Below, one piece after another: positions 37,926 through 46,258 of a DNA stretch of 64,000 bases. The stretch is from a virus. The DNA lies in IMG/VR virus record IMGVR_UViG_3300042317_001568, positions 1 to 64,000 of that record; one strand, written 5' to 3'. Numbering within the stretch: position 1 is the first letter of the stretch; the number at the start of each line of letters is the position of its first letter. The notes under the pieces are model-generated. The model saw nothing but the letters and a program-made list of their open reading frames with translations, was not told the origin of the DNA and ran no database searches. Both the position numbers and the translations under genes were made by a program.

Positions 37926-39311
37926 ATGGACGGCCTCTCCGTACTTGACCCGTCGGGCTGGGAGCCGACCAGCCTAAAGAAATGCGCCGCGTATGCGCAG
38001 GGTAATGCGCTAGGCTGGCTGAGCCGTTCTGATAAGCAAGCGAGCGTCAATCACCCGCTCGCCGGCCGCCTGTATTTAGCCAAAAGCGGGTGGCTGCTTC
38101 TTTCTGTCCCGAACGCCTTTGTGCGTGGCGTGTACGACGCCCTTGTTGCGCCGGGCGCTGAACTTCCGCTTGCCGGCACCATGAACGTGCCCAATGTCGA
38201 CGCGGGCGTCCTGAACGCCCATATTTCCGTAATGACTGCCGACGAGGTGCAGTCAATCGGCGCCGACAAGATTAACGAGCGCGGGCACATGTTTTACTAC
38301 GGCCTCGGCCCAGTGAAAGAGATTCCCGTTACCAGCATCGAAGGCGTCAGCAAAGTCTGGGTTGTGCAGGTAGCCAGCCCGACCCTCGCGGCTTTGCGCA
38401 AAAGCTACGGCCTGACCCCGCTACCGAAAGGAAACCACCCGTTCCACATCACTATTGCCGCTCGGCGCAAGCACGTGATGGGCAACAACACTGTCAGCAA
38501 ATTTGACACAGCCCAAGGCCGCGGCGAGCTAAAAGCCGCAGAACTTTCCCGTTCGGGACAAAAAGTTGCCCGCTCGGGACAAAACGACCTTTTACCGGGC
38601 GGAAAAGCCGACAATTTACCCGATCGGGATTTTTCTTCGTCTGCCTTAGCTGAAGGAGCTAAACATGAACACGAACACGTCACAAATGACCAAATCGCCA
38701 AAGAAATTGCCAAAGATCATTTGCTCGAAGACCCCACCTACTACGAAAAAGTAAAGAAGATCGAAAAAGCGGCCAGCCCCGTGTTGAAAATGCTGCGCGA
38801 GGCCAAAGAGCACTCTGATAACAAGCGCTACGAGCACAAGGCGCGCATTTTGCGGCAATTGATGTCACAGTCTCCGCAAGACTGGGTGATCGACGACAAT
38901 AAGCCCAAGTTCAAGGGTGTGACACATAAACCTACGAACTTCCGCCTGCACGCCGACCCGCGCAGCATTGATCCGAGAGTAAAAGCCGCTTACTTCAACA
39001 CCAACTCGCCTTATCGCAGCGTGTACGTTCAGGAGATGCTCAATCAGTTTAACCGGCGCATTCCGATTACGTACGATCACAACTTGCCGCTGTTTAAAAA
39101 CATCCAGAATCAGTTGCTAGAGGTCAAGAACCGCGGAGACTTTATTCTGCGCACGAGGCAGAACGCCGAGATGTACCGGGCGCATCTTGATCCGATGTAT
39201 CGCCAGCAGCGGGCGCTTGATGCGTTCCACAACCGCGACCAGCAGATGCCCATGCTCGACCGCGTGATTTCGCGACACGGTAACGACATTCTTGGCGCTG
39301 GAGGTGCGTGA
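37926..39311 (+). CDS. 2H phosphoesterase-like domain fused to DUF5661-like domain
   Basis: 461 residues from ATG 37926. The N-terminal about 185 residues have two HxTx/HxSx motifs, AHISVM (about 98-103) and FHITIA (about 173-178), as in 2H phosphoesterases (cf. LigT/SAK). After a Ser/Gly linker, EHEHVTNDQIAKEIAKDHLLEDPTYYEKVKKIEK-like text (about 245-285) matches my memory of DUF5661. The rest is helical and basic. A 2H domain would act on 2',3'-cyclic or 2'-5' phosphates. Placement among virion-type genes raises the possibility that it is delivered with the particle. Confidence 0.6.
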   Translation: MDGLSVLDPSGWEPTSLKKCAAYAQGNALGWLSRSDKQASVNHPLAGRLYLAKSGWLLLSVPNAFVRGVYDALVAPGAELPLAGTMNVPNVDAGVLNAHISVMTADEVQSIGADKINERGHMFYYGLGPVKEIPVTSIEGVSKVWVVQVASPTLAALRKSYGLTPLPKGNHPFHITIAARRKHVMGNNTVSKFDTAQGRGELKAAELSRSGQKVARSGQNDLLPGGKADNLPDRDFSSSALAEGAKHEHEHVTNDQIAKEIAKDHLLEDPTYYEKVKKIEKAASPVLKMLREAKEHSDNKRYEHKARILRQLMSQSPQDWVIDDNKPKFKGVTHKPTNFRLHADPRSIDPRVKAAYFNTNSPYRSVYVQEMLNQFNRRIPITYDHNLPLFKNIQNQLLEVKNRGDFILRTRQNAEMYRAHLDPMYRQQRALDAFHNRDQQMPMLDRVISRHGNDILGAGGA

Positions 39312-39580
39312 TGTTAGGCAGCAATCTCAAAAAGTTATGGACCGACCTCACTAAAAAGACGCCAACCGATATTCCGGCGCTTCCTGAAATACCGAACAAG
39401 CCGCCGAACGCGTTGCATTTGATGTGGCTGCTCTGGCGGCAGAAAATCGACAAAACAAAGTGGTATTCGATGCTCGTAACAGTACCGATGATTGTTTTTT
39501 TATCTATCAGTGGGATTGTGGCGTGGGTGGCTGTACTCGGCGGATTTTTTTGGCGTTTGTTTAAGGCTATCGCTACATGA
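39311..39580 (+). CDS. Small membrane protein
   Basis: 89 residues from ATG 39311, overlapping the previous stop (GTGATG; GTG 39308 also possible). Polar, Pro-rich N-terminal half, then one hydrophobic helix (MLVTVPMIVFLSISGIVAWVAVLGGFFW). Stop overlaps the next start (ATGA). Function unknown. Confidence 0.55.
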   Translation: MLGSNLKKLWTDLTKKTPTDIPALPEIPNKPPNALHLMWLLWRQKIDKTKWYSMLVTVPMIVFLSISGIVAWVAVLGGFFWRLFKAIAT

Positions 39581-40560
39581 CGCTCATTTCGTGGAAAAAC
39601 GTACCGGATATTGTGACGCAAACGCTCCCGCACGCGCTTGCGGCGAAGAACGCTTATCTAGAGCAAGCGAAAGAGCGTTTCCAGTTTCCGGGTGAGATCG
39701 TGACATGGCAACCCGGCAGCGACCGCATTCGTATTTACAGCATAGAAACAAACACGCCGCTGAAGTTCGACAAGTACGCGTTTGAGTTTGTGCCAATGTC
39801 TCGGCAGCCTGACTTGACCGCGGAGATATTAATTAAACGCGCAGCGCTTCCGGTTGTCGGGCCCGTGTTTGATTTTGCGCACAAAGCTCTAGGTGGCCCT
39901 CGGCCCCTGTCAAACGCTATCGTCGCTGGTTTACTAGCCGGCGGACTTGGCTATGGCGCAGGCACACTGATGGAGCAGCTGTTTCCAGAACGCTATTTAC
40001 GCCGCGGTAAGATTCGGCGCACTCTTGGTTTAACTGGCGTCGGCGCTGGCGCATTGCTCGGCTTGAACAACGCTTACGCAAACGCTGAGCACACAGGGCA
40101 AAGTTTTGTTGACGGTCTACTGACCCGTAACGACTCGATGCCGGATTACCCCGAACCGCCCGACGTAATCAAAAAAGCGTTCATGACAAATAGCGGGTTG
40201 GATAACGCTATGTATCAGCCTTCTATTTCTGTGCCACAATTTAACAATGCCGCGTGGCGCGACGTAAACATGGGTTTTCAGCGGGGCACGCCATTTTCCA
40301 CCCCACCGGCCTACGCGGCCGCGACAACCGGGTTAATGTCGGGGCTAAGCACCGGCATGAATTCACCGATTATTCGGCCTGTCGACGTTGTGCGCGGTAT
40401 TGCATCCGCTGGTGTTGGTTTAGCCACGGCCACGGTAGCAGGCAAAGCTTTATCGGCGCTGGCGGGGTTAACTCCCGCCGGACAGCAAAAACTGCAAGAC
40501 ATGGGCATGTGGGGCGGAATGATGCGCGCCATCGTTCCATCTATGTTCGGCATGCGTTAA
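39577..40560 (+). CDS. Hypothetical virion-type protein with Gly-rich helices
   Basis: 327 residues. N-terminal 80 residues form a soluble mixed domain; then Gly-rich hydrophobic stretches (IVAGLLAGGLGYGAGTLM, LTGVGAGALLGL, GIASAGVGLATATVAGKAL). Similar architecture to the Gly/Ala-rich proteins at 23-29 kb and 45-47 kb. Probably membrane-interacting virion component. No family named. Confidence 0.55.
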   Translation: MTLISWKNVPDIVTQTLPHALAAKNAYLEQAKERFQFPGEIVTWQPGSDRIRIYSIETNTPLKFDKYAFEFVPMSRQPDLTAEILIKRAALPVVGPVFDFAHKALGGPRPLSNAIVAGLLAGGLGYGAGTLMEQLFPERYLRRGKIRRTLGLTGVGAGALLGLNNAYANAEHTGQSFVDGLLTRNDSMPDYPEPPDVIKKAFMTNSGLDNAMYQPSISVPQFNNAAWRDVNMGFQRGTPFSTPPAYAAATTGLMSGLSTGMNSPIIRPVDVVRGIASAGVGLATATVAGKALSALAGLTPAGQQKLQDMGMWGGMMRAIVPSMFGMR

Positions 40561-40584
40561 AATAAACAACACAGGAAATTTATC

Positions 40585-40953
40585 ATGGAATCAAAAGAAC
40601 TGCCAGTCGTCGCTGAATTTCGTGAAATGAACGCCGCGATGGGCGTAGACGAGAAGTACCTTGTCGAGAAGTGGTTAACACCCGAATTCTGGACTATGGC
40701 TGTTGCCGTAGTGACGAACGTACTGACCGTCGGCGTATTGCTCGGTTTTGTAAACGCGTCTGACGTGCAAGAACTCAGCAAGTCTTTGACTGGCATCATT
40801 ACCGCCACCGAAGTTGTGGTTGTGAACGCACTGCTTGTGTGGAAGTATCTTTCTGGTCGGCAGCAGCTGCGGTCTCAAATGCTGGCATCTCGTTACCGGA
40901 TGATTGAAGCGGTCACAGTAGAGCGCATGCGTTTAGCGAGCACACAAAAATGA
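40585..40953 (+). CDS. Two-helix membrane protein
   Basis: 122 residues, ACAGGAAAT before ATG. Helices WTMAVAVVTNVLTVGVLLGF and LTGIITATEVVVVNALLVW, with a charged C-terminal helix. Size and topology compatible with a holin or superinfection-exclusion protein. ATGA-coupled to the next gene. Confidence 0.55.
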   Translation: MESKELPVVAEFREMNAAMGVDEKYLVEKWLTPEFWTMAVAVVTNVLTVGVLLGFVNASDVQELSKSLTGIITATEVVVVNALLVWKYLSGRQQLRSQMLASRYRMIEAVTVERMRLASTQK

Positions 40954-41372
40954 AATCAATTGACATGGACAAACTGGAGCAGGCAATTAACAGCTCTCCG
41001 GCTTTGTCCGCTGTCGTAAACGAATTAGAAAAATCGATTGCCGATGAAATGGGTGAAAACAACATCGGCATTGATCCGTTTTTAATTCTGATGTTGATTT
41101 CGGTAATTATTCAAGTCGTCCGATTCTGCCAAGAGCGCAACAAGCAGACGGACGACGTTATTGTGGCGGCGTTAACCGGGCTCGACAAATTGCCGCTGCG
41201 CCGGACGATTGTATTACGCCGCCGGGTGGATAAGGCGTGGGTTGAATACTGCCGCAATCGAAATATCTCTGCAACGGCGCCTAATCCTTTACTCGGCGCG
41301 TTGCGAACAATATCTAACAAAATGACCGCAGAAACAGCGCAAGAGTTTGTTGCGGTCGCCAAAACCGTATAG
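40950..41372 (+). CDS. Hypothetical protein with one membrane helix
   Basis: 140 residues, ATGA overlap. A hydrophobic segment (IDPFLILMLISVIIQVVRF) sits between two charged helical parts. Co-translated with the preceding membrane protein and followed by the matrixin. Function unknown. Confidence 0.55.
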   Translation: MKSIDMDKLEQAINSSPALSAVVNELEKSIADEMGENNIGIDPFLILMLISVIIQVVRFCQERNKQTDDVIVAALTGLDKLPLRRTIVLRRRVDKAWVEYCRNRNISATAPNPLLGALRTISNKMTAETAQEFVAVAKTV

Positions 41373-41379
41373 GTGCCAC

Positions 41380-42198
41380 ATGGCGAAAAAAACAACAGGC
41401 CGTACGAAAGACGTACTGCCGACAAATGAAGTATTGAAATTTTTGTACGACTACGGCTATTTCGGCGGCAAGACGTGGGCGCAAGTGAAAAGCATCCGCG
41501 GCAAAGCTTTAAAAGACGCCGTGTGCGCGTACCAGAAATTTAACGGCATTAATGAGTGCGGTTGCGTGAATGAGGTTACGGCGCACCGCATCAAGAAACG
41601 CCGCTGCGGCCTTCCAGACTTTAATCTGACGGACCCGAGCAGCGTGTGCAAATGGCCGATGAAGAAAATCACGTACCATCACGACATCGCGCTTCCGGGT
41701 TTATCCAACGAGCAGATTGCGCAGGCGTATGACATCGCTTTTTCTCAGTGGGCTGCCGTATGCGACCTTGAGCCTACCCGCGTAGACGCCCCCAACAAAG
41801 CTAACATTTATGCGCGTTCAGGCAGCGGTAAGAAACACCAACTAGACGGTTCTGGCGGCACATTAGCGTGGAGTGAACTGCCGTGCGGTGTGCACGAGAC
41901 CATTCAGCTCGACCAAATGTTCGACGAAGCAGAAGATTGGTCGTTTAACATGGCAATCGCGGTTATTTGTCATGAACTCGGTCACGCGCTTGGTTTACCG
42001 CATTTAAGTTGGGGCAACCTCATGGCGCCGTATTACGACCCGAACGTCACCGCGCCGCAAGCCGGAGACGTCGAAGAAATTGTTAAATTATATGGTTCGC
42101 GGAAGGCGCCCTATAGCGCGATAAAAGACGCTGTTATAGAAGTGAACGGCACTATTACAATTAATGGCCGCCCTTATCTGTTGATACCCCAAACGTGA
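41380..42198 (+). CDS. Matrixin (M10A) metalloprotease with peptidoglycan-binding-like N-domain
   Basis: 272 residues. The N-terminal part (EVLKFLYDYGYFGGKTW...ALKDAVCAYQKFNGINECGCVNEVTAHRI) is a PGBD-like helical domain. RRCGLPDF (about 75-82) is the cysteine-switch motif (PRCGxPD) that keeps animal MMPs latent. Catalytic zinc motif HELGHALGLPH (about 198-208, HExxHxxGxxH) and Met-turn NLMAP. No signal peptide, so it is delivered by lysis or with the virion. By family it cuts extracellular or cell-surface proteins; it could be the cell-wall-degrading or lysis enzyme. Confidence 0.85.
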   Translation: MAKKTTGRTKDVLPTNEVLKFLYDYGYFGGKTWAQVKSIRGKALKDAVCAYQKFNGINECGCVNEVTAHRIKKRRCGLPDFNLTDPSSVCKWPMKKITYHHDIALPGLSNEQIAQAYDIAFSQWAAVCDLEPTRVDAPNKANIYARSGSGKKHQLDGSGGTLAWSELPCGVHETIQLDQMFDEAEDWSFNMAIAVICHELGHALGLPHLSWGNLMAPYYDPNVTAPQAGDVEEIVKLYGSRKAPYSAIKDAVIEVNGTITINGRPYLLIPQT

Positions 42199-42210
42199 AC
42201 ATGGTATATT
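42181..42210 (+). promoter_or_regulatory. Sigma70-like promoter
   Basis: TTGATA (42181), 18 bases, TATATT (42205), about 30 bases before ATG 42240 and overlapping the end of the matrixin gene. Confidence 0.45.
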
Positions 42211-42239
42211 GACCTATTGCCTATTTAAGGGAGCTACAC

Positions 42240-42515
42240 ATGACAAATTTTCAACTAATCTCGCTCGGTGTCGCGCTCGTTGCAGTTGCCGCCGCGTACC
42301 GAAATGAATTACTTGTGCTGGTAAAGAAACTGGTCGGTCGGGCCGGCATGGGCGTGAAGCCGTCGATTGCCGTGACGATTGTGAGCGAGCTTATCTCGGT
42401 CACCGAGCTGCGTGACAAGCTCGCCGCCGAAGGTTGTCCAGAAGGCGTCGAAGCGTGCACGAATCTTCTGCGTGTCATTGTTGAACAATCGCAGCCGGCA
42501 AAAACGGCTGGTTGA
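42240..42515 (+). CDS. Small membrane-anchored protein
   Basis: 91 residues, AAGGGAG upstream of ATG. N-terminal helix (FQLISLGVALVAVAAAY) then a soluble helical part (VSELISVTELRDKLAAEG). Function unknown. Confidence 0.55.
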   Translation: MTNFQLISLGVALVAVAAAYRNELLVLVKKLVGRAGMGVKPSIAVTIVSELISVTELRDKLAAEGCPEGVEACTNLLRVIVEQSQPAKTAG

Positions 42516-42535
42516 GCCTTTTCGGAATTACAGCC

Positions 42536-42985
42536 ATGAAAAAACTAGTAGCGTTACTCGCGGTCAGCTTAGTCCTGTTTTCATTCGCATTTCCGAATGG
42601 GGTCTCACTCCCGACACGGCCAGCCGTTGTGCAGCCTGAAGACGTCATCACTGCGTTTCCGGACGACGTAATTGTTTCGCTGCTGCGCAAAGCACCGGCG
42701 ACAGACCGTGCGCGGATTGTCGGCGTATACAGCGGCCTTCGCACCGTGCTGATGCGAGACAAAGGCGTGCGCGTATCGAACACCGAAAAGCTGGCCGAAC
42801 TGCATGCTAACACGTTGCAGCTGGCTATTAGCGAAGTCGGCAAGTATCCCGGACTAGACGTGGCAATCGACAACGTATTCAAAAAGGTTGTTGGCACTGA
42901 CGATGTCGTCGCCGCCACACCGCAAATCGTGTCCAATCTTGTAAAAGCCTGCGAAACCGTAATAGTATCCGCGCAAACAAAATGA
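42536..42985 (+). CDS. Exported helical protein ending SAQTK
   Basis: 149 residues from ATG 42536. Signal peptide KKLVALLAVSLVLFSFAFPNG, then helical (VITAFPDDVIVSLLRKAP...). The last residues VIVSAQTK match the C-terminus of the 37742 product (VVVSAQTK). Stop overlaps the next start (ATGA). Possibly an envelope protein; function unknown. Confidence 0.55.
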   Translation: MKKLVALLAVSLVLFSFAFPNGVSLPTRPAVVQPEDVITAFPDDVIVSLLRKAPATDRARIVGVYSGLRTVLMRDKGVRVSNTEKLAELHANTLQLAISEVGKYPGLDVAIDNVFKKVVGTDDVVAATPQIVSNLVKACETVIVSAQTK

Positions 42986-43515
42986 CTTTTATAGAACTAG
43001 TAGCGATTAGTTTGTTAGGCGCGCTCTGGTTGTTAGTCGTAATCAAATCGGTTGCGGCGCTGGCGCGTGCGAAGAGTGTGGTGATTTCGTCACCACAGGG
43101 TTTATCTGTTCGACAGATAGAAAGGGATGATGAAGCTATGGCTGATACCATGACCTATGAAATCACCGTCGCTGCTCCGGCCGCGAATGACGTCGTAAGC
43201 CGCGAAATGACTGTGGTTGTTGATGGCGTGTATCGTGATCCTGTAGTTTTTCCGGCGTATGAAGTGAATCTCGGCCAAGTAAGCGCGCCGCAAGATTCGA
43301 ATGTTGTTGTATCGCTCGTCGACGTTGACGACAGCGGTAATCGGTCTGAACCGGCTACCGTTAGCTTTCAAGCGCTAGACGTTGTTCCCCCTGCAGTTCC
43401 GGGCGGACTCAGCGTCACGGTTGTTGGCGAAACGTTCGTCACCCCCGACGCGCCCGAAGTTGTTGAGCCGGAAGTAACGCCGGAAGTAACGCCTGACAGC
43501 GAAGAGAACAGCTGA
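42982..43515 (+). CDS. Membrane-anchored Ig-like protein (or two products)
   Basis: 177 residues. An N-terminal helix (ELVAISLLGALWLLVVIKSVAAL), then from about residue 55 a beta-rich Ig/FN3-like segment (MTYEITVAAPAANDVV...VVSLVDVDDSGNRSEPATVSFQA) and an acidic Pro/Glu tail. ATG 43138 has AAAGGGATGA upstream, so the soluble Ig-like part may also be made alone. Surface or virion display role inferred. Confidence 0.55.
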   Translation: MTFIELVAISLLGALWLLVVIKSVAALARAKSVVISSPQGLSVRQIERDDEAMADTMTYEITVAAPAANDVVSREMTVVVDGVYRDPVVFPAYEVNLGQVSAPQDSNVVVSLVDVDDSGNRSEPATVSFQALDVVPPAVPGGLSVTVVGETFVTPDAPEVVEPEVTPEVTPDSEENS

Positions 43516-43536
43516 TAATTTTCTCATAGGTGTTTT

Positions 43537-44571
43537 ATGGCTGCAAATGACCGCGAAGTAATGTTTTCCAGCGTCTTTGACGTTGTAAAAGCCTATGAGA
43601 CTGGTTTTGTCGGCGCCTACGCTGACCCAGAAGCGGGTACCGCCCTGCGCGACTACATTAAGTCGTCGGGCGGTACCCCAAATGGGGCCGACGCTTGCAC
43701 GCAGTACGGTTTGCAAGAATCTGGCGCGGGCAAATTAAGTTTGCCCGTGCTGGAGATTCTTGAACTCTATCCAGACTCTCTTCCCGGCGGTGCTCAAGGC
43801 CGTGGTGACTGCGTAAGTTGGTCGACGCGCAATGCGGGCCTCGGCACCATGTGCTGCGAGATCAACAGCGGCATTCCTGACGACGTAACCGGAAAGCTTG
43901 AAGGCGCGCCTGAAGTAAGCGAAGCTGCGCGCGTAAATGGCGTGCTCAGCACAGAAGCCATTTACAATTGGCGCCGCCATGGGGGCGACGGCTGGAGCTG
44001 TCAGGCCGCGGCTAATGTCGTGTTAAAAGAAAGCGGCTTGTGGCTGCGTAAGAAATACGACGAGATCGACGTCGACTTCACCACATACAGTTCGCGCAAT
44101 GCCGGCTTGTACGGGTCAAGAACACCGCCTGAAGCGTGGCTTAAAATTGGGCGGGAGCACCTTATCCGCACCGCGACCGAAGCCAGTAGCTTTGAGGAAG
44201 TGCGCGACCTATTAACAAACGGTTACTGCATTTCGTCATGCGGCGGCGAGTCGTTCTCGGAAGAGCGCGATGAAAACGGCGTATCAAAGAGAACACCGCG
44301 TGGTTGGGCGCACGCGCTCGCCTATCTCGGCGTCGACGACCGTGACGACACCAAGAAAATTTACGGCGGGCCGCTCGTATTAGTTCAAAACAGCTGGGGT
44401 GATTGGAATAACGGCCCGCGGAAGATTCGCGGCACGCGGTTCAGTATTCCTGTGGGCTCGTTCTGGGCGAGGTGGTCGGACATTAGCAACCGGACAGCCA
44501 TTGCGTTTTCTGGCGTTAACGGTTTCCCGCCGAAGAAACTGAAGCATTTTGGCGCGCTCGGCAATATCTAG
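43537..44571 (+). CDS. Papain-like cysteine peptidase (C1 family)
   Basis: 344 residues. Catalytic elements in order: GGAQGRGDCVSWS (Gln and nucleophile Cys, about 84-96), GWAHALAYLGV (His about 258) and VQNSWGDW (Asn about 285, the NSWG block). No signal peptide; it sits in a block of virion-type genes. With the matrixin it suggests proteolytic rather than muralytic host-surface degradation or virion maturation. The N-terminal 75 residues could be a pro-region or virion-attachment part. Confidence 0.82.
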   Translation: MAANDREVMFSSVFDVVKAYETGFVGAYADPEAGTALRDYIKSSGGTPNGADACTQYGLQESGAGKLSLPVLEILELYPDSLPGGAQGRGDCVSWSTRNAGLGTMCCEINSGIPDDVTGKLEGAPEVSEAARVNGVLSTEAIYNWRRHGGDGWSCQAAANVVLKESGLWLRKKYDEIDVDFTTYSSRNAGLYGSRTPPEAWLKIGREHLIRTATEASSFEEVRDLLTNGYCISSCGGESFSEERDENGVSKRTPRGWAHALAYLGVDDRDDTKKIYGGPLVLVQNSWGDWNNGPRKIRGTRFSIPVGSFWARWSDISNRTAIAFSGVNGFPPKKLKHFGALGNI

Positions 44572-44583
44572 TGAGGAAATACC

Positions 44584-44904
44584 ATGGACTGGCTTTTCGC
44601 TTTGCTTTTCGGCGCCCCTGTCGCCCCACCTGATTACGTCGGGCAGGTTTCGGCTGAGGCGGCCTATTCGGCCATGCTCCAGACAGACGTACCCGAAGAA
44701 GACGACACCCGCCCTGTAAATCCAGATTGCAAGACATGCAACGGCACCGGTCGCGTCCGTTCGGGCGACGGGCAAGGGTGGTCGAAATGCCCCAGTTGCT
44801 TTCCTCTGGCCGCGGCTATGGAAAATCCGGCCGCCCCACTCCCGACAGGAAAGTTTCAGACTGGCGCGCCGGTAAAAAATACCTATCCGAATAGTCAAAA
44901 ATGA
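44584..44904 (+). CDS. Small protein with DnaJ-type zinc motif
   Basis: 106 residues, GAGGAAATACC before ATG. CKTCNGTGRVRSGDGQGWSKC...C: CxxCxGxG followed by CPSC, as in one zinc unit of DnaJ Cys-rich domains. Hydrophobic start (DWLFALLFGAPVA) may be an anchor. Function unknown; follows the papain-like peptidase. Confidence 0.6.
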   Translation: MDWLFALLFGAPVAPPDYVGQVSAEAAYSAMLQTDVPEEDDTRPVNPDCKTCNGTGRVRSGDGQGWSKCPSCFPLAAAMENPAAPLPTGKFQTGAPVKNTYPNSQK

Positions 44905-44955
44905 CTTCGGGGGTTATATTGCCGGCAGTCGACTCGGCTTTAATAGGAGCGCGCT

Positions 44956-45447
44956 ATGACTGCGGCAAAAACCGGAAAGTGTTACACATTTCGCGGGCTT
45001 AAGTTCTACGCCCAAAACGGCTTTGTTTGTTTACACGATGAACAAAGCGGCGAGTTCTTCGTGCTGACTCGAAAAGAGTTTCTACAGCGCGCGCAGGCTC
45101 TTAGCGAAGAAGCACGGCGGCTTCGCACAATCGCGGCGGAAAACCCGGCAAAAGCGGCATGGATGTCGGCTGACCGCGCTGATTTAATTCGGGCCGTTGA
45201 AGAAATGATTGCCTGCACCGGCGAGGCTAAAGAGCAGGGCGACAGAATGGACCCCACCGTAGACGCGTGGTTTATGAAGCACCGCCCGCATCGCCGAAGT
45301 AAAATATCCATGGCGTCCGCCGCCGACTTTACGACCTCTTTGCCCGGTAATTTGCCGCGCGGATTAGACACTGGTAAACACGTGTCGCCAGATTTTACAA
45401 TAGGGGCACCAGCGACGAAACGAAAACTCATACTCCCCGGTGAATGA
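44956..45447 (+). CDS. Hypothetical protein
   Basis: 163 residues, ATAGGAGCGC before ATG. N-terminal beta-rich segment (CYTFRGLKFYAQNGFVCLHDEQSGEFFVLTRKEF), then helices and a basic, Ser-rich C-terminus. TTATATT at 44914 may be a -10 box. Function unknown. Confidence 0.55.
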   Translation: MTAAKTGKCYTFRGLKFYAQNGFVCLHDEQSGEFFVLTRKEFLQRAQALSEEARRLRTIAAENPAKAAWMSADRADLIRAVEEMIACTGEAKEQGDRMDPTVDAWFMKHRPHRRSKISMASAADFTTSLPGNLPRGLDTGKHVSPDFTIGAPATKRKLILPGE

Positions 45448-45448
45448 C

Positions 45449-45898
45449 ATGCCAGACGCAGACAAAGACTTGTTTAAATTAGGCTTTTTAACTCGGTGCG
45501 CGGAAGAGGGCCTAGCGCCCGAAGAAGTCTCCGTACGTATTGAAAAAGCCAGCACCAAAAGCGCGTCGTCGTTGTTTTGGCGCGCAGCCCTTCCCGCGGC
45601 CGGTGTCGGTCTTTTGTCGCACATACTCAGCAGTGGCCAAAACGCTGCAAATGCCGTTAACACGGCCGCGAGCGGATTCGATCTTGCTGGCCGCGGCGCG
45701 TTAGCGCTTGGCAGTGCCGCCGCAGGTGCCGGTCTTTTAGGTGGTGGCGCCCTTGGTTATGGCGCCGCAAAGATTACAGAGCCGACTATCACCGATGAAG
45801 ATATCAAAAAGCAAGAGTTAGCCGAGACTTATCGCATTTACGCAGAACGTGCCCGCGCCAAACGTAAGGTAAGGAAATACCGCCCACAATCGTCATGA
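45449..45898 (+). CDS. Virion-type protein with Gly/Ala membrane segment
   Basis: 149 residues from ATG 45449, overlapping the previous gene end. The N-terminal pattern FKLGFLTRCAEEGLAPEEVSVRIEKA is one I have seen at the start of structural proteins in large phages. Hydrophobic Gly/Ala region (AALPAAGVGLLSHIL, GALALGSAAAGAGLLGGGALGYGAA) then a Lys/Arg-rich tail. Membrane-active internal virion protein is a reasonable guess. Confidence 0.55.
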   Translation: MPDADKDLFKLGFLTRCAEEGLAPEEVSVRIEKASTKSASSLFWRAALPAAGVGLLSHILSSGQNAANAVNTAASGFDLAGRGALALGSAAAGAGLLGGGALGYGAAKITEPTITDEDIKKQELAETYRIYAERARAKRKVRKYRPQSS

Positions 45899-46248
45899 GC
45901 ATCAACAAATATCACGGTCTCGACCGCGGCGGCCCCCGACACGACAATCAAAACCTTTTTTGGCCGGGCACGGCAGACGGTTTTCCGGCAATTGGTCCGC
46001 CCGGCGCCGCCGCGCACCTCAAAAAAGAGGAATTTGAAAATCTCGACATTCGGCTGGACTTTAAATCACAGATGTTTCAGCTGTGGGAACCGGCGCAAAA
46101 AGCGGAATTTGACGACATAAACGATAGAATAGTAAACGGCTGGTATTACCTACAAAAACGTAGCGACCATTGGGACGAAGAAAACAAACATTACCGCGTG
46201 TGGCTAGAGTGGTGCCAAGTTTACGGAATGGTGCCCGCCCCCAAGTGA
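45895..46248 (+). CDS. Hypothetical soluble protein
   Basis: 117 residues, ATGA overlap. Aromatic-rich, hydrophilic; C-terminal helix WYYLQKRSDHWDEENKHYRVWLEWCQVYG. No motif recognised. In the virion-type block upstream of the RNA polymerase. Confidence 0.55.
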   Translation: MSINKYHGLDRGGPRHDNQNLFWPGTADGFPAIGPPGAAAHLKKEEFENLDIRLDFKSQMFQLWEPAQKAEFDDINDRIVNGWYYLQKRSDHWDEENKHYRVWLEWCQVYGMVPAPK

Positions 46249-46258
46249 GAGGTTAATT

